From NCBI GenBank assembly GCA_013397455.1, contig VYZB01000030.1, forward strand, positions 715,241 through 779,240: a stretch of DNA of 64,000 nucleotides, given 5' to 3'. Positions within the stretch are counted from its first letter, which is position 1. Every line of letters starts with the position of its first letter. Position numbers and translations under genes: made by a program. This stretch comes from Crotophaga sulcirostris (taxonomy: Eukaryota; Chordata; Aves; Cuculiformes; Crotophagidae). The notes under the pieces are model-generated. The model ran no database searches. It had not been told where the DNA came from and saw only the letters and a program-made list of their open reading frames with translations. Shown piece by piece: positions 13,444-25,685 of the stretch.

Positions 13444-14529
13444 GTACACTAATACTATTTGATGAACAGGAAGTCTACAAATAGCCATACTATTTTACCA
13501 TAATTGCATTTGCGGTAATGCAGGTGTTTAGTCTTATCCATAGTCAGGAAAACCAGTGCTTCAAATAGGTAGATTTGTAATGAGGATGAGGAGGCAGTAG
13601 GATGCAAGTTTGAAGGAAAGTACAGTAGCAAAGTTGAATTTAAGGGTTTCAAAAAAAGTAAAAGGTTTTAGGAGATGTGTTGCTGATGGCACTGCTGCTA
13701 TGGCTTGACTTTGTAATAGCAAAACAAAACCATCTGAACCCCCGTTTCTTCAGAAGTGACCTACCTTTAGATTTTATTTTATTTTTGATGGGCTCTGGTG
13801 GTTTTAGATTGATGTACTGCTGGTTCTGCTCAGGGAAGTCTCTCGCTGTTGTCCCATGGCTCGGTGGTATTTGTTAATGTGTTAGTTTTAGCTTGTGCTT
13901 CTCAACCCCAAACCTCTCCTTAGTTTGTGTGATGTGAAACTCCTTTTCTTGGTTGTGCTGGTGAACGTAGCAGCTGTGTTCACCCTTGAGCAACTGGTTA
14001 GGTGACACCCCATGTCTCCTCCAGTGAGAGTGTTAAAACACTTCATTAATACTTGACTTGAGCTCTCTCAATGGGATAGCTCACGGAAATGAAGTACTGT
14101 CATTAAAGTAATGCTGTCAGAAATGCCTGAAACCGGCTATATTGGGAAACTGACTCATCCTGCCCTTGCTCCAGGAGCATGACTGGATGCAGTGGGAGGG
14201 TATCCTGTGTTGTTTTCTTTTCACAACTTTGTGACCTTGTATCACCAGTACATGAGTTTATTTGGGAACAGAATGATGCAGGAGTGAGGATAACATGCAA
14301 ACAAGAATGTTGCTGTGGGTGATGATCATAGCTTGAAATGGTCTTGGAGTAGTTATTTTGAGAGGAATTCTTGGCTCATATTCATCGAACTGAACTACCG
14401 AGAGCAGCCTATGATGTGGAAGAAAAAGGAATGGGGAGAAAGGAAGCAGGTGATGAGAGGATGTGTATGCCAGAGAAGTGGAGCACCACTCGTGTTCTCT
14501 TCAACATCCCTTGCTTTTCCTTCCTCTAG

Positions 14530-14576
14530 AGATGGTCATTATTCCTGGTGGACTCCGAGGTTTGGAAAAAAAAATG
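14530..14576 (+). other. Candidate exon (47 nt)
   Basis: A long pyrimidine tract ending ttgcttttccttcctctag precedes the interval and a gtatgtatg donor follows. The open frame reads DGHYSWWTPRFGKKN. The nine-A run near the 3' end and the imperfect donor lower confidence. No homologue recognised. Confidence 0.18.
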
Positions 14577-17500
14577 GTATGTATGCAAGGAGCAAGTAGA
14601 CAGAAATTTGCTGTGCTGTATATGTAACGTTAGTATGAAAGTTTATAACTGAGAGATGGATGGTGATGTCTTCAGTTGAGTTTGGCTCTGAAGCTTTGGG
14701 GGACATAGCAAAATGGGCTGGTATGAAAATAAATAAACTTATATAGAAGATTTCCCCAATCTTGATTAGTACTGTGCTTGAGTGCTTCTCAGCTTTGGAT
14801 GTTCTTGAAGAAATTGCTCTTTCTTAGCATAAAAAGTAGTGCTGAAGGTATTTAAGACAGAAAGGGTGCTGCCTCTCCAGAAAGGAATATAGTATAAATA
14901 TTCAGAGTGTTCTGTTAATCCAGCAGGGTTGTGAACCAACGCATGATACCATGCCTGTGTACATTTGTAACTGTAATTATGAATGGCTTCTGTGAGACTG
15001 AGTGATAGCTTCAGTACAGTCTTTTTGTTATAAATACAGCGTCTTCTGTACTATTGTTTAAAGACTCCTTTGGAAGCCTGATTTAATAGTGGAGCTGAGT
15101 GAATAATTCAAAAACTTTTTATCAAGTACTTGTTTAAATTCTTAAATGAGCTCACCATAACCTTTTTATGGACCCCTCCTGCATGTGTCATACAAATATT
15201 AGAATAATTGAGTTTTACTAGTGCAAATGTTTTTGTGAAGCAAATTTTTAGAGCTTGATGTATGACTGTTTATGGAAAGGGGAATGTTAAAATCTCACAC
15301 ACCACTGTCAATGCCAGAAACTTGTGCTTGCTTACTTAGGAAGAGGGTGGGAGACAGGACCCTCAACTTCATCTGAGCAATCCTAACTAAGCTCGTTTGT
15401 CAGATTGACTCGTATGCAGTTTAAAAACTGAACGTGTATTTAAAGGAATTTCAGATGTATCTCTTCCAGGCCATTCTACAAACAGTAGCACTACTTACTT
15501 TAAAATATTTGCTTTTGTTCAGATAAGTACTATTTCTGACTCTTTCCTCTTCCCCTTCCCCGCCCCCCCCGTTATTTGAGATGAAGCAGCACGTTCAAAA
15601 TGCATCTGCTTAGCATCACTGAGTAGCTTAACATAGGGATGCAGTCCAGAGCAAATCCATAGTCATCTTCCAGGTTTGGTCTTCCCTTGGCTTGAAGTCC
15701 ATTTCAGGCTGGAGGAGAGCCTTGCGGAGAACTTGAATGGATTTGGCGTGGCTACTCACACGTGTCCATGTTTGCAGATTTGGTGGTGAAAGCTCATTAG
15801 TGTTAAGTCACTTTTGAGTACTGATGGTCTTTGCAGGGCTTTTATTAGCTTTTTTTTAACCAGGATATCTAGAGAATCAGCATTCATTTGTCTTTGATTC
15901 TGAAGAGAAGCAGAAGACTTAAAAATTGAAAGCCAGATTAAGAAGCAGGGGTTGAGGATTAGGTAAGCAGCTGGGCGGTGCTGTATTCTCAGTGGAGAGC
16001 CATTGCTTAATTGGTTACAAGAATTTAGTATAGAGGCTGTTTATTCTTTGTGCACACAAACCTTCTCCTGTGTGTGCTCTGGCAACCTTCTAACCTCTCT
16101 GGCACTGCTAAACGTGTGCTGCAGCCTCCCTTGGAGGATGAGATGGAAAACCTCTCAATACATCACAACTTCTCAAAGTCTGAATTGCATCTGCGGGGTT
16201 TGCTCTCTGTGTTTTGGATTTCTTTGCTGTCTTTCATCTCTGAGCTTGGCTGAAACCTCCTTTAACAGTCTAAACATTGTTACTGCAGAACTGCCTAGGA
16301 ACATGCTGAACTCCAGCCCCTGGTAAGCATCCGTTCCACATGCCCCCCAATGTATGCAGAAATCTGGAATTGCAAGCTTGTGTGGCAAAGCAGATTCTTG
16401 AAGTGACAAAGGAACTTCTATCGAAGTCTTCCATTGCCTTCAGTCACAGCTATTCTGAATGTAATTTCTAGCAGTACAGAGGCTGGAAAACAAGCATCTA
16501 TGTATTCATAGCCAGGACTGTGAAGGAGTGGGGAAAAAAAACGAATGTGGTCTTTAGAAGTAGGAACTATTGGTTTTGGGGGTTATAAAAAAAACCAAAA
16601 ACCCTACAAACCAAACAAACCCAAAACTCTAGCATCATCACAACAATCAACCTTGAATTTGCAGAAATTGGCAGTGAAATTTAAGACAAGTACACCTGGG
16701 GTTTTTTTTGATTTTCCTGAAACTGTCATATGTGGATCATCATATTTTAACTGAACACAATTGATTGCTTCCAACTGGGTAACAGTGGGCATTGTTGTGT
16801 TGTTGGGGCTTTCTTGTCTGGCAGGTTGGAAATGAAGACTGTTCATACTTAAGTTTAACTCTATTTACATCAACTGTAGCGTCTGGTGCAGTTGGGTCTT
16901 TATCAAGGTGAAAAGAATTGACTGAGGAACATCTAGCCCATGCCTCTTCATTTCCTTGCTATTCAGTGACTATCAGTGGTTCATCAGCTGTAATTTGCCA
17001 GTGTGTGTGTGTTCCTCAGGCTTGAGAACAAACGAGAAGGTTTGCGTGCACTTTCTTTGCTTGTTTTTAATTAACTATTGCTGCAACAAGAGTTGTTTTG
17101 TGACAGGAAAGACGCAACAATCTTACAAAATTTGCATAACAAGCAGGCTACGTCTTGTCATCCCATTACAATATTTCCACATTTCCACTGTAGGGAACAC
17201 CCTTTGTACTTTGATAAACTTGACCTTATTAATAGCACTAAACTGCAAATTAAGTAATATGTACAATTGCATTTGTGCACTGTAGATTTATAAAAATTTG
17301 TTGTTTCTTCAGGCATTGTGTTGCAAAGCATGTATGAAGATAGGTGAACAGTATTACCCTTACTTACTCTGAGGGGAATCTAGGACTTGGCAGCTCTTCA
17401 TGAAATACTGACCAAATCTGAGTGTTTGTCAACTGAGCCACAGTAGCTTACGATTGATGTCGATGATTGCAACAGGCAAGATCTCACTACAGCACAAAGT

Positions 17501-20018
17501 GAGGAGCTTTGCCTTAAGTGGTGTGCCTGAAGAAATGCAGACTGGCAGCAGAGTGGAAAGTGACGGTTGTGTCCTGGTTCCCTAATTCTCTGCTGATCAC
17601 TGAGGAGAATTTACGTGACCACTCGACGAACCGGAGTGTTTGTACAGTTTGTGCTGAAGTCATGGAATTAGTTAATAATAACCTAAAGAAGAAACTGAAT
17701 CAAAATAAGCTCTGGATTTTGTTACACCACTTTGCTTTTTAGTTTTAGTATTCTATGAAGCAAAAGGTGGTTTGTCAGCCTTTAGCAGCCTTGACTGTAG
17801 CTTAAGAAAGTATCTTTGATACTTCACCCTCTATATGGTGACCTGTGGGCCATCTCTTTTGGGTCTTCATGCCATTCTAGGTTTGGTTAATCCCTCTTTC
17901 TGCTTGGGAAAGATTTATGCTCCATCCTTGTCTGATTCAAACTGGTGCATGTTCAAAAATGCCTTACTTTGTCTTTTAAATCTTCCTGTCCATGCATTAG
18001 TGTGTTGAAGAACATTTATTTTTATTTTATTTTTTTGTTGGATTGATCTCATTTAGCATTGTTAGAGGACGAAAACAGTTAATGACTTGGCAGGTATTTA
18101 GTCTGGATGGAGTAACGTTAAAGTGTAGCTGAAATGTTTCTTTTAAAGCTGCATATTATTTTCTACTGTGGGTACTTTAACTCTCGTTTATTTTGCTAAT
18201 TTATTTGGAGAAGAATAGTCTGAGAGAGGGGAAGGAAGAGACAAAGTTTACCCTTGCAACCATCATTGTTAGCCCTAATTTTTGTTGGAGCTTTGCTACT
18301 TTGGCTTGACCTTTTTAAACTTGAGTAATGTGGTTTTGTTTGTATTTCCGTCTTGTTATGGTTTAGAACTATTTTAACTATACCAGATTGTTTGAACATT
18401 AATAGAGGGAATGTTTTTCAGAGTCTTGATAGAGTTTCCAGGCAGCTTTTCATCCACCGAGTACTATACTGGGCTCTCAGTGGTGGGGTTTTGCTTGGTT
18501 AGCTTGAAGAATCTGCAAAGCAACTGTTCAAAATTGCTGACGCATATTAAGTAATGTGGAAATCACCTTCCTACTCCATTGCAGTGTGATTGCTCATGTC
18601 TGCAAAAAGAGCAGGATCTGACCCTGAAAATTATATGTGAACTATCTTAACCTGGAGAGCATTTCTAGGCCATGTTTTTCCTCTGACTCTGGCTAGTTTA
18701 TCCTTTTGGCCTTGAGTATTGTTCTTTTTTTAAAAAAAAAATAATTATTTGCTCAGTCTCTTAAAAAATACCCCATCCATGTATTTTTGAACTGTTCAAC
18801 CATGTGTGCATGAGTAAAATCTCAATTCTGTAGCTGAATATCAGAAGGGGCAATGCCTGGTTCTAACAATAATGCTATTGGTAGAATGGTTATTGGTAAG
18901 AAATCCATTATCTTCCACCTCCCTCCTCCAAACCTCCACTTCTCAGCTTTGGGGCAGCTGTAATCAACCCATACAACTTCCCTTCCTCCTCTCATGAATA
19001 AATCCAACTACCTTATCTTCTTTATCGCAAAGTCTTCCCGGGTTTTAGCAGCCTCTCGAGGAGCATATAAAAGGGGCTTTCACTGGCTAACAGGAAGCGA
19101 AATGAATAGAGGAACTTTTGATAATGCCCTTTCTGTCTGAGCGGAGGATCAACTTGACTAAATTGTACCAGATTAGTGAATGATAGTGCTTCAGTCAGGG
19201 CCAGAATTATAAGTTTTTAATCTTGGAACAAGCAATGACTTCTTCCTCTTAAACAGTGATCAACTCCCTCTTTGATTCCGAGGCTTGCAGTCATCCATAT
19301 TCAGTTTGTTTGGGTGATAGGGTTTTTTTTTTTCAGTCTGCATTCATGAGTCTTAACAAGCCTTGAGTGCTTTTTTTTGGTACCGGTGATTTTGGTAAAA
19401 CCTGTCCTGGCCACATGCCTTTTGTGCTAGGAACTTGCACTGTGCTTTAGATTTTTATACTCATAATGAAATCTTATATGTCACAGTCGTCTTAATATCA
19501 GTCCATGTTGTACAGCATTATAGTCTTATGCAATTAGCCTTGGGGTGGTTTGGATATTTATTTATGAGCCACACTGTTGGTTCTTGCCATGTTCTGCATT
19601 ACTGGGGTGGGTGACTCCCCCTTGCTTCCCACCCCACAATTTGGTCCAGACTTTCTGATAATCCAGCTCAATAGGAGGGACAAATAACTGCAAATCTAAA
19701 TGGGGCAGCTTAGCTAATTGCCTTAGGCCTGGCTTGTCTGCTGGATAACACCAGTTTTATTGCAGTCCAATGTGACTGACATTTGAGGAATTGCACTCGT
19801 ATAATACTGGCAACAGCAGTGGAAAATCTGCCCTATTGTTTCTGATATGTTTGCTGCCTGAGGAGCACCTTTTTGTTACACATAACTAACTGAAATGCAA
19901 CTGATAGAGTGCATGTACTTTTTATTTAAATCACTGACTTTTCATGCTCCCAAGAAAAAAGGTGAGTGAGAGTATTATCCTACTTACTAACATTTTGCCT
20001 TTTTCTGTGTTTTCTCAG
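14577..20018. other. Unique non-coding sequence
   Basis: Nothing beyond the A/C-rich tract near 16.6 kb and AT-rich stretches near 18.0 and 18.7 kb. The longest frames (about 107-109 codons at 16.0-17.3 kb) are unremarkable for random sequence. Confidence 0.6.
16588..16625 (+). repeat. A/C-rich low-complexity tract
   Basis: An A-rich run with interspersed CC and CCC (units like ccaaaaaccc and caaaccaaac). No associated element seen. Confidence 0.8.
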
Positions 20019-20073
20019 GCCTTTTTTATTGGATTTTAATACTGGAAAACTCTCTAATGACAGCTTTGCTTAG
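20019..20073 (+). other. Candidate exon (55 nt)
   Basis: Acceptor tttctgtgttttctcag and donor TTAG then gtaagtga are both strong. One frame is fully open (LFYWILILENSLMTALL); another is open until a TAG that coincides with the last three bases before the donor. The composition is T-rich and not convincingly coding. Confidence 0.18.
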
Positions 20074-23000
20074 GTAAGTGAAGCAAGATTTTTTTTTTCT
20101 GTGTCTTTTTAGAATCACTTCCTCTATCTTAACTTCTTCTTCATGTTGTGTTGTAACTGTGAGCTGCCAGCCAGCTGTGCTGTGTGTGCTGTGGTTAAGG
20201 CTAGGAAGACGTAGTAAACAAAAGTAGGGGTAATGCCTGTAGTATGACATAAGGACTTCATTTATTACTTTAATCAAATTAAGTGGACATGGGGCTGAAT
20301 AATGAAACACAGCTTTCATCTGCATATTACTGCATAATCACATCAATTTATAATATTTTTTTTCAAAAGATGATCTGCATTTGTTTTTTTTCTGGAATGT
20401 CAACTTGTTTTGTTCGTAGCACTTAATGTCATTTTGTTAGGATAATGAAGAGTCAATAGTTCCAGGTCTGTAGATACAGTTGTTTTTTGTCCATTCCTTT
20501 CTCTTCCCTCTTTCTCTCAACAGTTCTAGGCACAAGTTTCTGACGTGGGGGTAAATCACAAGAAGCTTGAGAGTTTTATGTTTTTTTAGCCTGAAAGATG
20601 GGAGAACCTCAACAAATTAAGCATTCCCCTTTCATCTTCTGAACCCCATCTGCACCTTTGCTAAATTTGAGCTGATCTGTGACAAACAGGGTTTCTGAGT
20701 ATTGATTGCAAGCACATGGTGTTGTCTACTTCTAAATACCTTTGTAAACCGAGTTTCTGTGCTGCTGTGTTGCACAGGGGTGTTCTTGTGAGCTCAAGTC
20801 CAGCCCAGCAGTGACTTGGTTGATAGGTGGAAGGGCTAAGTATGCTCCTGTACCAAAATGTACTGTATTTTCCTTTCTCTGTGATGGAGAGAAGATTTGA
20901 TTGACCTCTGATGCAAGGCAACAAGTTCATCCCCAGATATGCAACTAATTTGATGTAGTAGTTGGAGTTGCTTGTAAACCTGGATGAGGCCAGACAGCAA
21001 CTGCAGTGTTCACATGGGAATATAGTATCCTAGCATCTGTGCTGACAAAAACATAAGTGCTGCTGTTCTGTGTAAAGTTTGTGAAAGGGTTTTCTTTCCT
21101 CTCTGTGTTTTTGCTGTTGGGTCCGTAGTTGTACTCATTCTCTCTCCCTTTTGATAACCTTCCAACGGGTGATCAGTGTGGAAGGTTCTAGCCTCTATCC
21201 CTTGAGATGGCAGACTTCAGTGAAATAAAACTGTTCTGATCTTAAACCACAAGTCATCTTCAGTCTGTTCCTGCTGGCGTTTGTCCGTCTTTGGGGAGGA
21301 CTCCAGGAGAGTGGATAGGTCTGTAACCTTAAAACCTCATTTTAGCAAAATAGAGAACTCCAGAGAGACTCTCAGGTTCCGTTTAATTTTTCTGTTAGGT
21401 AGCTTGTCTGAGTTTCTGTCATTCCTCTGCCAAGATACTGAACTCAAGGTATCTTGTGCAGTGTGGCTTTTGTCTTTTCCAGAAACACACACAAATTGGC
21501 TGGTGGCCTCCAAGCTGTGGGTGTTTCAATGAAGGTGCGCTTCCTAGTCCTGATAGATATTCTGCCTGATGTTTTGCTAAACCACAAGCAGGAGTGGACT
21601 GTGAGACAAAGCTGAAGGTGGATGTGCTGGCATCCATCACATTTTACTAATTCAATGAAAAGGCCTTGGCAAAGCTATTTATGGTCTGTCTCAGAGAGCT
21701 TGTTGCTTTGGGATCAAGCAACGCATTGCTTGTGAGACTCTTGCATGTTTCAGTGTGCTTGCAGTTCCTCCACATCTCACTCCACTGCTACGTAGTGTAA
21801 GGAGTGATTAATTTGCAGCCTGAGGCTGTATTCATTGGTGCTGCTGCCTGTCCAGAGAGTGGAGAGGACCTGCAAACCAAGGAAGTATTTAGACAACAGT
21901 TTGAAATCCTTTTAGCTTTGTATATTAGACACATCTATGAATATATGCAGACCTAGCTAATAAATAACCCAGGGAATGGTAGTTAAGAGGAAAGGACATA
22001 ATTAATTCTGTTGTATACTCTGCTTTAAAGTTGGGTCCAGAGCAGTAATGCATTATGCTGGAAAGGTAAACACTGTCATTATTCAACAACGAAACATGTA
22101 CAAGGCTGACACTGTTTTCCTCCTTTTGATTTAATAATTTTTTTTGCAACGGTTTGAATGTCTTAGATGGTCTTTGTTTGGTGTGGTGGAAGCCTGGTGT
22201 AGCCCTACCCTTTCCGAAGGGTCATTGCTCCTTTATTTGAATTGAGTTTTGTTTTAACGCTGCTTTGCTGACACAGAACATGTGCTGTTCGAGAAGGCTC
22301 TTACTGTGTTTGCTGCGGTTGGAGTGCTTGGCTGTAATTCCTGCAATATAATTTGGAGGGAGAGTATTTTTGTTTCATCAGGTGATCCCTTTTCAACCCC
22401 CTACACTGCAGTGTTGATCCAGGCCAAATGCACATGCCACATAAAAAGAAAAAAATCCTTTTTGTGGTGATGCCATTAAAAAGCTGATATGAGTTTCTGT
22501 TAATTTGCACCTCTCTCTTTCTCCTCCTATACTAGAGTGGAGAGAAGGGGTCTGACTATAGCAAATGCAATGTTACGTGGTCCTTTGAGCTTAAATTTCT
22601 TCAGGGTTTTTAATTTTTTTTTTTCTTAGTGGGGAGAGGGATATGGGGAAGTTCTTGATTTATATCCTAAAACATTTAAAGGTGCCGTGAGAATGATGAT
22701 ATCTTTGCAAACAAGTAAAAAGTTATATAAAGCAAAGTGGTTAACTCTTCAACTTGTGATGAATACTAAAGTGATTGCAGTTTGAAGCTCCCCCCTTATA
22801 ATTCATAACACAACTCCACCTCACTCTACCACACTTGTCATCTTAGCAGATTTCTTGTGCACAGATGTACAAAAATGAGCATGGATTTTAGATGTCTGTT
22901 CTTGTCTTGTCCATGCTCCAGACAACCCAGCCTGAATATCAAAAGATCACGTGTGTACATAAATGAAGATATGTGTATCTAGAGCCTGTTGGTGTTGTGC

Positions 23001-25492
23001 AACCCCTCAATGCCTCTTCCTGTGGAGTTTTCTTATGAGTTTTGCAGTTCGGATCTTCCAGCAGAAGTCTTGGGTAAGAAACACTCATGGAGACACTAGT
23101 GGAATAGCTGATACAGCTCAGCAGCCGCCTCCTAAAATAAGTGGTGGAAGGATACCTATTTCTCTTAACAATATTTTCTTTGGAAGATGAGCATCTCTTC
23201 AGTATGTCCTTGGCTCTCTCGCTAGCAAACTATAGCACTGAATACTCCTCCTTCCAGTGTTCCCAGCTCAGCTAGTTTAAAAGTTCCCCATTAAAAGCAA
23301 CATGTTAAACTATATTGCTGTGGTCTTTCAGGGTCTGCTGCTTCTGATTGCAGAAAGCTTGCAAAACTCCCAGGAATTTGGAGAGGAAAGGAGTTCTTCC
23401 TTGATACGGATCCAAAATAAGTTGTGTGTTGTCAACTTGCACAAGCGCTTTCTTCAAAGTATGAAATATATTTTTTTAAGGGGAGGGATCTGATAGAAAA
23501 TAGTTAGCCCTTGGTGAGTGGCATGAAGCACGTTGACTGAAGGGGTTATTGTTTTGTGGTTAATGTGCCGTTTATTTTGCAGCCAGTGATTTTTTTTTTT
23601 TGACTTTACTGAGGCATATGGAGGTATTCCCAGTTCCACAAACATAACCCTGGAAGAGATTAGTTGGATTTAGGGTTTCACCACTTGGATGATGACGTTA
23701 GCTTGAGACGGAGATGCATCCCTGTGTATGGAAATGGTCTTGGCCCAGATCTTGTCTAGCAATGTAAAGCCTGAGAAAGGGCCCAAGAGGTCAACTTCAG
23801 CTTCTTAAGGAATGCAATGTATGCTCATTCTGTGGCATGTGTGGACTGCTGCTTTTTGTAATTTCAAAATGGGTAAAATCTAGTTACAAGATCATGTGTT
23901 ATTTTTTAAAAATACTCTAATTAGAGCTACAATTAGCTCTGAAGTAGAGCCTGCTTTAAAGCTACATAAATATTTATATCGGTGGTACTGAAACCTTAAT
24001 AATAATCACAAGAGACTTCTTCATAGCTACAAAGCAAAGAACATTTTTCCCAGTCTGTGCCTCTTAGCACCTATCCTCCACTGTCTCCCTACTACTGAGC
24101 TAAGCAGTGTCCTCAATCTGCAGACACCAGGACTTTTTTTCCCCATCGATAGCAGACTTAAGTAATTTCTGTGTAGTTTTCCTAATACTTTTTCTAGAAG
24201 TAAGCTCTTTGCTCATGTCAGCTAAAGGTCTGAAATTTTGATAGTATCTAGAAAACTGAAGCTTTGAAACAAGCTAAAATGAACAGAAGCTTGTTTCCTC
24301 TTCGCTCACATGGGCAATTATTCACTTCCCCATCTGCTTTGACTTTGAAGATTGCTGAGATTCTTCCTCTGTCTGACCCACTTGGCATAAGCTAGAGAAG
24401 ATTATCTTTCTTCAGGAGCCAAGTTTATAGGGCTTCAGCTTGTTTGTAAATAATCCTTGGGGTTTTCAGTGCTGCATTTCTCCTTCTTTCCCCTTCAGTA
24501 TTGACTTGTTGCTGTTTGTGTGTGAGTTGGGGAAATAATTTTTCAGTGTATAGAGGGGAGAGTTGATGCAGTTACTAGGCAAGAGGGCATGTAAAGTGTG
24601 CTGTGGAGATGCAGTAACTATCCATGATTTTTACAACTTGGACAAGATAAATACTTTTTGTGGTCCTAGCACAACAGCACATCAGCTGTAGAGGAGAACT
24701 TTGCTCTGCTAGTCCTTGCACAAGCACGGTTTCAGAGTGCAAAATCAGTATGAGACACAGTACAGGACCTGGATACACAGAACCATTGTTACAAAAACAT
24801 GTAATTGCTTAATGTACCCCAAAGAGAAGGACTGAGTGTACCAAATGCTTTAAAAGGTGATGCTCTGTCTTTGCTTTCACACTTGGGTACCTGTATCAGT
24901 AATCGGTTTGTATGTGTGTATGGTTATTTTAAGATAGCATTAAAACTTGCTTTCAGCTTTCCAGAATGTATTTTTCTTTTATTCTGAGATAAAAAATTAC
25001 AATGTCATTGTATTTGGACTGTTGGGTTACTACTGTGTTATCTATATAACTCTTACTACTTTGGGGGTCTATGCACACAGGAGGTGACATCTCCTGTTGC
25101 CATACAGGTGCCTGCCATGCCATAAGAAGTTTTGTTGAGTACCTATCAGTAGTAGAAACAAAGGGTTTTATAGAATAGATGGTTAATTTTTGTAATGTAC
25201 CCTAATCTTAACATTAATTTTGAGATATCTGAACACCCCTCACCCCAGCCCCGAACCTTACTCTCAACTTGTGTACATCCCAGTTAGGCGGGTCTAATAA
25301 AAACCAACTTTCATCTAAGCGCTCGGTTCTCTACAGTTACTAAACCTTTAACTTCTGTGTGTTTGTAGATACAAATGAATAATAAGTAACAGAATAAATG
25401 TCTTTGTGTTGGCCTTTCCTTAACAAGGGAGTGGTGGGACAGCCAACACAAATAATGTATGAAAGGCTTGAGGTCATGCTGTCTTTAAACTC
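20074..25492. other. Unique non-coding sequence
   Basis: Low-complexity T runs (for example near 22.6 and 23.6 kb) and short frames only. No repeat family recognised. Confidence 0.6.
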
Positions 25493-25685
25493 TGATTTCA
25501 GCATTTCTCACTGCCCAGAGTCAGCTCAAGCGGCTGTTGCGGTCCCTTGCTTTTGTCCTGAATGAACCAAGGTGTGACTTCACATCTGCTTTTTCCTGGT
25601 AGATTCATGTTAACCAGGAGTGTATGTATGTTTAGCTTTGCATTGTTTTTTTCCTTCCTTAATTCTCTTGCATCTTCTAGGCATT
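25493..25685 (+). repeat. Diverged direct repeat, copy A (partner at 27195-27390)
   Basis: This segment aligns to 27195-27390 in the same orientation at an offset of about 1702-1709 bp. The core is a 29-bp exact match starting at 25569 ('aaggtgtgacttcacatctg' and the next nine bases). Flanking similarity includes 'atttcag' and 'cactgc' before the core, 'ttgcttttgtcctgaatgaa' against 'ttggcttttctcgtgaataa', and 'ccttccttaattct' after it. The copies differ by many substitutions and small indels. They could be an old tandem duplication or two copies of an interspersed repeat family I do not recognise. Confidence 0.8.
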